Below the pieces are notes generated by a model. It worked only from the letters and a program-made list of their open reading frames with translations. It made no database searches and was not told the DNA's origin. Position numbers and translations under genes: made by a program. This document shows positions 27,031-35,460 of a stretch of 64,000 nt of DNA, one piece after another. Position 1 is the first letter of the stretch, and every line of letters starts with the position of its first letter. This stretch comes from Sphingomonas jinjuensis (GTDB lineage Bacteria > Pseudomonadota > Alphaproteobacteria > Sphingomonadales > Sphingomonadaceae): NCBI RefSeq assembly GCF_014197105.1, contig NZ_JACIEV010000001.1:62001-126000 (forward strand). The letters run 5' to 3'.

Positions 27031-27187
27031 ACCGTTCGTGGTGAGGAGGCGCTGAGCGAAGTCGAAGCGCCGTCTCGAACCACAGGCGGCTTGGCCTGCC
27101 CCCTTCGACTGCCTGCAAGGCAGGCGCTCAGGACAGGCTTCGAGACGAGGCTTCGACGTTGCTCAGCCTCTCCTCAGGGCGAACGGG
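27031..27187. repeat. REP-like cluster
   Basis: Several units are visible: ACCGTTCGTGGTGAGGAGGC with GCTGAGCGAAGTCGAAGC, then CCTTCGACTGCCTGCAAGGC with GGCGCTCAGGACAGGCTTCG, ending in CTCAGGGCGAACGG. It is the largest such cluster in the window. Confidence 0.75.
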
Positions 27188-27211
27188 GGGAGGAAGTCCG
27201 ATCTTCCTCAT

Positions 27212-27231
27212 CAATAATCATATAATACGTC
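27212..27231. promoter_or_regulatory. AT-rich promoter/operator candidate before the GntR gene
   Basis: The segment contains TATAAT at 27221-27226. On the minus strand it contains ATATGAT, the core of the 15-bp motif found in the two divergent glycosidase promoters at 30362 and 35446. It may be a promoter, an autoregulatory operator, or both. Confidence 0.3.
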
Positions 27232-27267
27232 CTTGCCAACCCGCCCCGCGCCGCTCAGGACAGGATC

Positions 27268-28002
27268 ATGACCAACCCACGGGGCTTCTTCGGCTTCTCC
27301 GAGCGTGTCACCTCAACTCACGACCAGGTCGCGCGCATCCTCGGCATGGAGATCCTCGACGGCACCCACCCCGCCGGCGCCAACATGCCGAACGAGGCGG
27401 ATTTGCTCGCGCGCTTCCAGATCTCGCGCACCGTCCTGCGCGAAGTGCTGAAGACGCTGTCGGCCAAGGGGATGATCGCGTCCAAGACCCGCGTCGGCAC
27501 CCGCGTCACCGATCCGGTCAACTGGAATTTCTTCGACGCCGACGTGCTGGGCTGGAAGGTCGCGCTCGGCCTCGACGACGCGTTCCGACGCCACATGGCC
27601 GAGATCCGTCGCTCGATCGAGCCCCGCGCCGCCGCGCTCGCCGCCGAACGACACCACGACGCCGACATCGACCGCATCCGCGCCGCCTTTGCCGCCATGG
27701 CGGCACCCGACGGCGACGCCGCCGCCTTCGCGCGCGCCGACCTCGATTTCCATCTCGCGATCGGTGCCGCGTCGGGCAACCCACTGATGCGCTCGATCGC
27801 TGCGGTGATCGAAACCGCGCTCGTCGCCTCGTTCAGCCCGGTTGCGCCGCGCAACCAGCCCGATCTCCACGCCCGCATCGTCGCCGCGCACGAACGCATC
27901 CTGCGCGCGATCGAACGCCGCGACCCCGACGACGCCGCCGACGCCATGCTCGTGGTCATCGACGACGCAGCGCCGCCCACCGAGGGAAAGGCCAACCGAT
28001 GA
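27268..28002 (+). CDS. GntR-family regulator, FadR/FCD subfamily
   Basis: This 244-residue protein has an N-terminal winged helix (residues about 15-80, NEADLLARFQISRTVLREVLKTLSAKGMI) and a C-terminal all-helical FCD domain with ADLDFHLAIGAASGN, where Asp and His residues bind metal and an acidic ligand. FCD regulators commonly sense sugar acids such as gluconate, galactonate or glycolate. Its stop overlaps the start of the propeller glycosidase gene (ATGA). It is the nearest candidate regulator for the surrounding rhamnosidase genes. Confidence 0.9.
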   Translation: MTNPRGFFGFSERVTSTHDQVARILGMEILDGTHPAGANMPNEADLLARFQISRTVLREVLKTLSAKGMIASKTRVGTRVTDPVNWNFFDADVLGWKVALGLDDAFRRHMAEIRRSIEPRAAALAAERHHDADIDRIRAAFAAMAAPDGDAAAFARADLDFHLAIGAASGNPLMRSIAAVIETALVASFSPVAPRNQPDLHARIVAAHERILRAIERRDPDDAADAMLVVIDDAAPPTEGKANR

Positions 28003-29042
28003 GCGATCTCACCCGCCGAGGCCTGATCGGTGCAGGCATCGGCCTGTCGAGCGCGGCCATCGCCGGTCCTCGGCCAGATCCGGTCGCCCCTTATCGAACG
28101 CCGTACAAATACGGAAAGCTCGTCCTCGCCGCCTCGGGCACACCGGGCAGCTTCGACGCGAAGTCGGTCGACTGCCCGTTCGTCTTTTCCGCCAACGACC
28201 GTTTCTATCTCAGCTACGTCGGCTTCGACGGCATCGGCTACCAAACCGGGCTCGCCGAATCGCGTGATCTCGTCACCTGGACCAACCGCCGCCTGATCCT
28301 GGCCCGCGACCCCGCCTCGCCGGTCACGCGCTACAATGTCGCGATGGCCTCGATCCTGCGCGAGAATGCGCTCGAAAGCCCTGCCCGGCTGGTCAAGGTC
28401 GATGGCCGCTACGTCGGCGCGTGGCACGCCTATCCCAGCGCGGGCTACGAAGAAGGCCCGGCGGTGATCGGCCTCGCCTGGAGCGACGACCTGATCCACT
28501 GGCGCCGCGGCGACCCGATCCTGCTGCCACAGGACGGCGCCGCCTGGGAACGCGGCGGTCTCTACAAGCCCTATCTGGTCCGCATCGATGGGCTCTATCA
28601 CCTCTACTACAACGCCAAGACCACCGGCATGCCATGGCACGAGCAGACCGGGCTCGCGACCTCGCCCGACCTCAAGGCGTGGACCCGCCACCCCGCCAGC
28701 CCGCTGATCCGCAACGGCCCCGCCGGCAGCTGGGACGACCGCTTCGCCAGCGATCCCGTCGTCGTCGAGCATCGCGGGCGCTGGGGCATGTTCTATTTCG
28801 GCCTGTCGACCGACAAGAAGGCGCGCGAACTGCTCGCGATCGGCGACAGCCCGACCAGCTTCGCCAAGGTGCCGGAGATACTGGTCGACACCGGCGCGCC
28901 CGGCGCGGTCGACGACACCTATGCGCACAAGCCGTCGGTGATCTTCCACCGCGGCGCGCTCTATCATTTCTACTGCGCGGTCGGCGGCAAATGGCCCAAC
29001 GAAACCCGCGGCATCGCGATGGCGCGATCGACGCCCTGGTGA
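27999..29042 (+). CDS. Exported five-bladed beta-propeller glycosidase (GH43/GH117-like)
   Basis: This 347-residue protein starts at the ATG overlapping the GntR stop; its N-terminus, LTRRGLIGAG followed by hydrophobic residues, is a likely Tat signal. The body shows repeated propeller strands, such as SVDCPFVFSANDRFYLSYVG, GLYKPYLVRIDGLYHLYYNAK and KPSVIFHRGALYHFYC, characteristic of clan GH-F or GH117/GH130-type enzymes. The family cannot be fixed by eye. Arabinosidase, galactosidase or an uncharacterised activity on pectic side chains are options. Co-expression with the GntR regulator suggests a sensed product. Confidence 0.65.
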   Translation: MSDLTRRGLIGAGIGLSSAAIAGPRPDPVAPYRTPYKYGKLVLAASGTPGSFDAKSVDCPFVFSANDRFYLSYVGFDGIGYQTGLAESRDLVTWTNRRLILARDPASPVTRYNVAMASILRENALESPARLVKVDGRYVGAWHAYPSAGYEEGPAVIGLAWSDDLIHWRRGDPILLPQDGAAWERGGLYKPYLVRIDGLYHLYYNAKTTGMPWHEQTGLATSPDLKAWTRHPASPLIRNGPAGSWDDRFASDPVVVEHRGRWGMFYFGLSTDKKARELLAIGDSPTSFAKVPEILVDTGAPGAVDDTYAHKPSVIFHRGALYHFYCAVGGKWPNETRGIAMARSTPW

Positions 29043-29063
29043 GCAGTCAGCACCAATCCCCGA

Positions 29064-29146
29064 CCATTCGCCCGGAGCTTGTCGAAAGGCGTGTCACGAT
29101 CCTCACCGCCTGGATGGCGTGCTTCGACAGGCTCAGCACGAACGGT
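29064..29146. repeat. REP-like pair
   Basis: ATTCGCCCGGAGCTTGTCGA and the inverted GCTTCGACAGGCTCAGCACG plus AAC flank about 40 bp between the convergent propeller and SGNH genes. Confidence 0.75.
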
Positions 29147-29161
29147 GGCAGGGGCAGCGGC

Positions 29162-30337
29162 TCACCGCCGCCCGCATCCCTCCGCCGCGATCACCGGCCG
29201 CGCCGCCTTTGCCATCGCCGTGTAGCCCGCATCATTGGGATGCAGGTGATCGCCGATCTCATATCCCGCCATCAGCCGCTCGGGATGCGCGGGGTCGCGT
29301 GTCGCCGCCTCGAAGTCGATCACCCGGTCGAACGCGCCGCTCGTCCTGATCCAGCGATTGATGGCCAGCCGCATCGCCTCGCCCGCCGCGGTCTGATAGC
29401 CGGCGCCGGTAAAGGGTAGCAGCGTGCCCCCGATCACCCTCAGTCCGGCACCATGCGCGCGCGCGATCAGCTGACGATAGGCGCCGATGACCGCGTCGGC
29501 ATCGACCGCCTCGGCGGGCTTGTCCTTGCCCGCGCCGATATCGTTGATGCCCTCCAGCAGAACGACATGCGTCGCTCCCGGCACCGCCAGCACGTCGCGG
29601 TCGAACCGCGCCAGCGCATTGGGCCCGCGCCCGTCGTGGAGCAGGCGGTTGCCGCTGATGCCCGCGTTGACGACGCTCCAACACCGCGTCGCCGCCGCGC
29701 CATGCAGCAGCGCCCCCAGCTGCGCCGGCCAGCTCGTCCGCGCCGCCGCGCTCGCGCCTGCGCCCTCGGTGATCGAATCACCGAACGCGACCAGCAGCTT
29801 GCCCGGCGCCGCGACGTCCACCTCGACCGCGCTGGCCAGGCCGGCGGTCCGCACCTCCTCGCCGGCATCGGCCGGGCTCGCCGTGGTGTCGCCCGCCGTC
29901 AGCCGCACCATCTGCGCATGGGCCGGCGGCGTCACCGATCCCGGATAATAGACCCTCAGCACCAGCTCGGCGCCCGGCGTCGCCCGTAGCGCAACCGGAT
30001 CGCTCACCAGCGGCGCCCCCGCCGGGATCGTCGCGCCCTTCGCCCCGCCGAAGCTCAGGCTCACCAGCCGCCCGCCCAGCGCCACGCTCGCCGCGCCGAC
30101 CTCGACCGGTGTCATCCCCAGCTCGTTGGTCAGCCGCACCCGCAGCCGCGCGCCCTCGCCATCCAGGCGGATCACCTGCGCCACCGTCTGGCGCTCGATC
30201 GGTTTCGTCAGCGCCTTGCGCGATGCCGGTTCCCAGCCGATCGGCGGCGCGATCCAGGCTGATTGCCAGCGCTGCGCCGATGCGCCCGTCCCGATCAATG
30301 CCACCGCCAGCATTGCCGCCCACCACCGAGGGGTCAT
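29162..30337 (-). CDS. Exported SGNH/GDSL hydrolase (pectin acetylesterase-like)
   Basis: This 391-residue protein has a Sec signal peptide (MTPRWWAAMLAVALIGTGASA). An N-terminal beta-rich domain of about 150 residues precedes the SGNH domain. The catalytic blocks are present: FGDSITEG with the serine, NAGISGNRLL, LLEGINDIG and the C-terminal GDHLHPNDAGY with Asp and His. SGNH enzymes near rhamnosidases often remove acetyl groups from rhamnogalacturonan, a reasonable but unproven role. The ATG at 30337 is chosen since the signal peptide begins there. It is divergent from the GH78 gene with 71 bp between starts. Confidence 0.82.
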   Translation of the reverse strand: MTPRWWAAMLAVALIGTGASAQRWQSAWIAPPIGWEPASRKALTKPIERQTVAQVIRLDGEGARLRVRLTNELGMTPVEVGAASVALGGRLVSLSFGGAKGATIPAGAPLVSDPVALRATPGAELVLRVYYPGSVTPPAHAQMVRLTAGDTTASPADAGEEVRTAGLASAVEVDVAAPGKLLVAFGDSITEGAGASAAARTSWPAQLGALLHGAAATRCWSVVNAGISGNRLLHDGRGPNALARFDRDVLAVPGATHVVLLEGINDIGAGKDKPAEAVDADAVIGAYRQLIARAHGAGLRVIGGTLLPFTGAGYQTAAGEAMRLAINRWIRTSGAFDRVIDFEAATRDPAHPERLMAGYEIGDHLHPNDAGYTAMAKAARPVIAAEGCGRR

Positions 30338-30360
30338 CGCGCCGTTTCTCCCTGGATCGC

Positions 30361-30378
30361 CATTAGTAATATGATAGG
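30361..30378. promoter_or_regulatory. Shared 15-bp motif in the SGNH/GH78 divergent promoter
   Basis: ATTAGTAATATGATA at 30362-30376 matches the motif in the GH42/GH106 divergent promoter at 13 of 15 positions. It contains a -10-like TATGAT and may be the operator of a common regulator, possibly the GntR protein at 27268. Confidence 0.45.
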
Positions 30379-30408
30379 CCGGCGCCCGGTTCGAGCAAGG
30401 GGGCGTCA

Positions 30409-33222
30409 TTGACCAACACACCATATGTCAATCGACGTACCCTTCTCGCCCTGACCGGCGCCGGCCTCGCGACGCCGGCGATCGCCGCGACACGCGCCGG
30501 GGCCGGGATCGCGCCCGCCTATCCGCGGGTCGAATGGCGCAGCGCGCCGGTCGGCATCGACACGCTCCGTCCCCGCTTCCTGTGGGAAGTCGCCGCGATC
30601 GACGCGGCGGAACGCGGCGCCGCGCAGACCGCCTGCCGCCTGATCGTCGCGACCAGCCGCCGCCTCGCCACCACCGGTCGCGGCGACGTCTGGGACAGCG
30701 GCTGGATCGAATCCGATCGTCCCGGCGCGCAGCCGGCCGCCGCGCTGCCGCTGGCCTCGCACCGCGACTATTGGTGGGCGATCGACCTGCGCGACCAGCA
30801 TGGCCGCGCCACCGGCCTTGGCACGCCCGAGCGCTTCGTCACCGGCCTGCTCACCGCCGAGGGCTGGCAGGCGCAGTGGATCGCCGCCGGCCCCGACCAC
30901 CCGCGCGGCACCCACCGCCGCGGCAACGACCCGCGCCCCGCCGCGCCGCCCGAACCGCTGCCGATCTTCCGCCGCGACCTGACGCTGCCCGCCGCGCCGC
31001 GCCGCGCCATCCTGTCGATCAGCGCGCTCGGCCATGGCGACGTCACCGTGAACGGCCGTCCGGTCGACACCGCGATGCTCAACCCGGGCTGGACCGAGTA
31101 TTGCCGCACCGTCCTCTACACGTCGCACGACGTCACCGCGCTGCTGCGCCGTGGCGACAACCGCATCGGCGTGATGCTCGGCAACGGTATGTACAATGTC
31201 GAGCGCGTGCCCGGCCGCTACACCAAGTTCGTCGACAGCTTCGGCCGCCCCAAGCTGATCGCGCGGCTCGACGTCGAGCTGGTCGACGACCGCCGCGTCA
31301 CTCTCGTCAGCGATGCCGCCTGGCAGGTGCGCGAGGGGCCGATCCGCTTCTCCAGCGTCTATGGCGGCGAGGATGTCGACGCACGCGAGGACCAGCCCGG
31401 CTGGGACATGCCCGGCCACACCGGGCCCGGCTGGCGCGCGGCGACGCCGGTCGCGAGCCCCGGCGGCGTCCTCAAGGCGCAGAACATCCCCGGCATCGAG
31501 CCGATTAGCACGCTGAAGCCCGTCCGCACGACGCGCATCGCGAACGGGCGCGAGGTCCACGACTTCGGCATCAACGGCTCCGCCCGCCTGGTCGCCACCG
31601 TCAGCGGCCCGCGCGGCAGCCGCGTCCGCCTCTATCCCGCCGAAGCCGTCGCCGCCGATGGCGCCGTCGACCAGCGCAGCTACAACGCCGCGCCCGATCG
31701 CGCCGTGTATTTCGAATATACGCTCGCCGGCACCGGTCGCGAAACCTTCCGCCCCCGCTTCATCCATCAGGGCTTCCGCCATCTTCAGGCGGAATATATC
31801 CCCGCCGCCGACGGCACGCTGCCGCGGCTCGACGACCTCCATATCGAGGTCGTCCACGCGGCGCTGCCGCTGATCGGCGACTTCACCTGCAGCGAGCCGC
31901 TGTTCGTCGCCACCCATCGCCTGATCGACCAGGCGCTGCGCAGCAACATGGCGAGCGTGCTCACCGACTGCCCGCACCGCGAAAAGCTCGGCTGGCTCGA
32001 ACAGACCCACCTCAACGCCCCGACGATCTTCTACAATCGCGACGCCACCGCGTTGTACGAGAAGATCACCCGCGACATCGCCGACACGCAGCAGACCAAC
32101 GGCATGGTCCCCGCCATCGCGCCCGAATATGTCGCCTTCCTCAACGACGACGGCAGCGACACGATCTGGCGCGATTCGCCCGAATGGGGCGCCGCGGCGG
32201 TGCTGTCGCCCTGGGCTGCCTACCGCGCCTATGGCGATGCCTCCGTCCTGCGGGACGGTTATCCGACGATGGTCCGCTTCATCGACTATCTGCGCGGCCG
32301 CGCCGATGGCGAGATCATCGATTACGGCCTCGGCGACTGGTACGACGTCGGTCCCAAGCCGCCCGGCGTGGCGCAGCTGACGAGCCGCGCGCTGACCGGC
32401 ACCGCCTCGCGCTACGAAGCGCTCGTGGCGCTGGCCGACATCGCCGCCGTCATCGGTCGCCCGGCGCATGAGGTTACCCGCTAGCGCGACGAGGCGGCGC
32501 GCGTCCGTACCGCCTTCGACCGCCGCTTCTGGCGCGGCGGCACCTATGACACCGACAGCCAGTGCGCGCTCGCGATGCCGCTCGCGCTCGGCATGGTGCC
32601 GCCGCCCCGCGAGGCGGCGGTGCTCGGCCAGCTCGTCGCCGCCGTCCGCGCCAACGGCAACGGCGTCACCGCCGGCGACGTCGGCTTCCGCTACGTCGTC
32701 ACCGCCTTGACCCGCTTCGGGCGCGACGACGTCCTCGACGCGATGATGCGCGTCACGGACCGCCCGGGCTATGGCCAACAGCTCGCCGGCGGCGCCACCG
32801 CGCTGGCCGAAGCGTGGAACGCCGATCCGACCAAGTCGCTCAACCACTTCATGCTGGGCCATGCCGAGGGCTGGTTCTACGGCGCCCTCGCCGGCATCCG
32901 CGTCGACCATGCCGCCGCGTCGGCCAACCAGATCCTGACGATCGCCCCCCGCCCGGTCGCCAGCCTGAGCGCCGCCGCCGCGACGCATCGCTCGGTCTAT
33001 GGCCGCATCGCCAGCCGCTGGCAGCGCGACGGCACGCGCATCACCTATGACATCACGCTGCCGCCGGGGCCGGGCGGCACGATCATCCTCCCCGCCGATG
33101 CAATTAACGCGCGCGAGGGCGGCGTGCCGCTGGCCCAGGCGCGCGGCATCCGGTCGGTCGAAGCTACCGCGGAAGGCATCCGCGTGGTCGCCCAATCCGG
33201 CCGCTATCGCATCGAGACCTGA
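30409..33222 (+). pseudogene. GH78 alpha-L-rhamnosidase gene interrupted by an in-frame TAG
   Basis: The frame encodes a Tat-type signal (NRRTLLALTGAGLATPAIA) and the domain order of GH78 alpha-L-rhamnosidases: an N-terminal beta-sandwich with RPRFLWEV, a second with FRRDLTLP and NGRPVDTAMLNPGWTEY, and the (alpha/alpha)6 catalytic domain with DCPHREKLGWLEQTHL. A TAG codon at 32482-32484 stops translation after residue 691. The same frame then continues for 245 codons with the expected catalytic-barrel end and C-terminal sandwich (NHFMLGHAEGWFYGALAG). No frameshift is needed; one base change would restore a 937-residue enzyme. It is therefore either a recent nonsense mutation or a base-call error. 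Confidence 0.85.
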
Positions 33223-33224
33223 CC

Positions 33225-33360
33225 GATCCTCCCCCGTCAGGGGGAGGTGGCAGCGAAGCTGACGGAGGGGGAGGTAAGCGACGCTTCATCGATGGCGCAC
33301 AGCCTACCGCCCCCTCCGTCACGCCTTCAGCCTGCCACCTCCCCCTGGCGGGGGAGGATC
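33225..33360. repeat. REP-like inverted pair between GH78 and GH42
   Basis: GATCCTCCCCCGTCAGGGGG plus AGGTGGCAG and its inverted copy CTGCCACCTCCCCCTGGCGG plus GGGAGGATC face each other, with inner GCGAAGCTGACGGAGGGGG/CCCCCTCCGTCACGCCTTC arms. The right arm overlaps the 3' end of the GH42 gene and supplies its last codons. Confidence 0.88.
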
Positions 33361-35438
33361 GGCTCAATGGTCACCACCGCCACGCCATGGGCGGGCAGGC
33401 TGCGCCCGGCCAAGTCTCCGGCAACCGCCCGAGCGCCCGTCGGCAGCGGTAACGCGACGGCCGCCGCGCCGTGGTTGACGACCACCAGCACGCGCCGCCC
33501 GCCGCCGTCGCGCGCCATCACCTCGACCGTGTCGGGCAGACCCGCCAGCACCGGCCCGACCTTCGCCTGATCGAGCAGCCGCTGCGCGAGCGCGGTCATC
33601 CCGGCGGCGTCGAGCCACGCGCCGACATAGGTGATCTGCCCCTTGCCGACACGGCGCGTGACGATCGCGGGCTTGCCGTCGATCCATCCGTTCGCCGTGC
33701 CGTATCGCGCCAGCACCTCGACATCTGACGCGCCCGGGGCCAGCGTCTCCGCCCAGATGTCCGCCGTCCCGCCGCCCACTGTCACCGGCGTATCGAGCGC
33801 ATAATATTGCTCGACATGCGCGCCCAGCAGGTCGGCGAGCGGCCCCGGCTGCCGCTGCGGCCACAGCGCGTTGGCGTCGTCCTTCATTCCCGATCGCGGC
33901 CCAAGCACCAGATGCCCGCCGCCGCGAACATAGGCCGCCAGCCGATCCGCTTGCCCCTGCGTCACCACGTGCAGCGACGGCGCCACGACCAGCGGATAGC
34001 GCGCCAGATCGGCCATCACCGGCAGCACCGCCACCCCCTGCGACGCGATCCGCAGCGGCCGATACCAGGCGACGAACTGCCGAACCGGATCGAAATCGCG
34101 ATGATGCCGCTGAAGGTCGATCGCCCAGCGACTGTCATAGGAAAACAGCATCGCGACCTTTGCCGCCGGCTCGGTACCCGCCAGCGCCGCACCCGCGGCC
34201 TGCGCCTCGCGCGCCACCTGCGCGGCTTCGGCCAGTACCGGATTGGCGGTGCCATCGGCGCCGAGCAGCGCGCCGTGATATTGCTCCTGGCCATTGAGCG
34301 CGGATCGCCATTGCCACCACAGCACCGCATCGGCGCCATGGCCGATCGCCTGCCACGCCATCTCGCGCACCTGCCCCCGGTCGAGCGAGCGGTTGACCGG
34401 CACCCAGTCGACGCGCCCCGGTTGCGTTTCCATCAGCCAGAAATTGCGCTGCTTGTAGCCGCGGACCAAGTCATGGTTGGCGCCGTTCGCGACCCAGTCG
34501 GGGCGCCCGTCGGGGATGTAATTGTCCCACGACGCCATATCCAGCTCACGGTGCATCGCGTAGTGATCGAAGCCCGCGTTCCAGAACATCGTGTTCGTCG
34601 TCACCCACTGGCGCGGCTGCGCTACGCCACGGATCGCACGCGCCTGCTCGGCGACGTAATCAGTCCAGGTCGCGGTGGTGAAATGCTTGAAGTCGAGCAG
34701 CAGGCCGGGGTTCTGCTGTCCCGTCGCATGCAGCGGCACCTGATCGAAGCGATCGTAGTGCTGGCTCCAATATTGCGTCGTCCAGCGCTTGTTGAGGCGG
34801 TCGATCGTGCCATAGCGCGCCGTCAGGAACGCGTGCCAGCGTGCCACCGCCTCGTCGTCGAACGAGGGCGGGCCGACCTCATTGTCGATCTGCCAGCCGA
34901 TGACGCGCGGATCCTTGCCATATCGCTTCGCCATCACGGCGGCGATCCGCACCGCGAAGCGGCGGTAGCGCGCGCTGGCGAATGAGAAGTGCCGCCGTCC
35001 GCCATGCTCGGCGCGCACGCCATTTTCGTCGATGCGCAGGATGTCGGGATAGCGCTGGCTCATCCACGCCGGCGGCGCGGCGGTCGGCGTGCCCAGCACC
35101 ACCTGCATCCCCGCGCCATGCGCCGCCGCGATCGCGCGATCGAGCCAGGCGAAATCGAATTGCCCCTCGCGCGGCTCCATCGTGCTCCACGCGAATTCGG
35201 CGAGCCGCACGGTGTTGAAGCCGGCGCTGCGCATCATCGCCAGGTCGGTGGCCCAGCGTGCCTCGGGCCATTGCTCGGGATACCAAGCGGTGCCGATCGC
35301 GATCGAGATCACTGGCCGGTCGAGTACCGCCGCGGTAGCATGACGCGGATAGATAAGCTGTTGCGCCGGAGCGGCAATCGTCGCGCTTGCCGCCGCAAGA
35401 ACGGCAACGAGGCGATACATGTGCTGGACCATCGACAC
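33327..35438 (-). CDS. Exported GH42 beta-galactosidase, copy 1
   Basis: This 703-residue protein has a signal peptide (MYRLVAVLAAASATIAAPAQ), a GH42 TIM-barrel, the trimerisation domain and a C-terminal beta domain. Counting from the start at 35438, the acid/base is E187 in GWQIDNEVG and the nucleophile is E337 in WLMETQPG. Three ATGs are possible; 35420 places the signal peptide at the very start. The final residues EPILPRQGEVAG are encoded by a REP-like arm. GH42 enzymes release galactose from beta-galactosides such as pectic galactan fragments. It is a clear paralogue of the gene at 40335. Confidence 0.92.
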   Translation of the reverse strand: MSMVQHMYRLVAVLAAASATIAAPAQQLIYPRHATAAVLDRPVISIAIGTAWYPEQWPEARWATDLAMMRSAGFNTVRLAEFAWSTMEPREGQFDFAWLDRAIAAAHGAGMQVVLGTPTAAPPAWMSQRYPDILRIDENGVRAEHGGRRHFSFASARYRRFAVRIAAVMAKRYGKDPRVIGWQIDNEVGPPSFDDEAVARWHAFLTARYGTIDRLNKRWTTQYWSQHYDRFDQVPLHATGQQNPGLLLDFKHFTTATWTDYVAEQARAIRGVAQPRQWVTTNTMFWNAGFDHYAMHRELDMASWDNYIPDGRPDWVANGANHDLVRGYKQRNFWLMETQPGRVDWVPVNRSLDRGQVREMAWQAIGHGADAVLWWQWRSALNGQEQYHGALLGADGTANPVLAEAAQVAREAQAAGAALAGTEPAAKVAMLFSYDSRWAIDLQRHHRDFDPVRQFVAWYRPLRIASQGVAVLPVMADLARYPLVVAPSLHVVTQGQADRLAAYVRGGGHLVLGPRSGMKDDANALWPQRQPGPLADLLGAHVEQYYALDTPVTVGGGTADIWAETLAPGASDVEVLARYGTANGWIDGKPAIVTRRVGKGQITYVGAWLDAAGMTALAQRLLDQAKVGPVLAGLPDTVEVMARDGGGRRVLVVVNHGAAAVALPLPTGARAVAGDLAGRSLPAHGVAVVTIEPILPRQGEVAG

Positions 35439-35445
35439 CGCTCCT

Positions 35446-35460
35446 ATTAGTATGATGATA
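35446..35460. promoter_or_regulatory. Shared 15-bp motif in the GH42/GH106 divergent promoter
   Basis: ATTAGTATGATGATA matches ATTAGTAATATGATA at 30362 at 13 of 15 positions. The two divergent start codons are only about 20-40 bp apart, so the site necessarily overlaps both promoters or leaders. Confidence 0.45.

Larger units (their letters stand above)
26911..27267. other. Intergenic region between divergent isomerase and GntR genes
   Basis: This 357-bp gap holds the isomerase operon promoter with operator site C at 26984-27003, a large REP-like cluster at 27031-27187, and the GntR gene promoter region with TATAAT at 27221-27226. No gene was found in it. Confidence 0.7.

Noticed and set aside
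27031..27187. The repeat cluster before the GntR gene as a CRISPR array
   Set aside because: The units are palindromic, irregular in spacing and of the REP type seen elsewhere. There are no uniform spacers and no cas genes.
32482..32484. The GH78 TAG read as pyrrolysine or a programmed recoding site
   Set aside because: No pyrrolysine machinery is visible, no recoding structure is evident, and GH78 enzymes do not use such a residue. A point mutation or base error is simpler.
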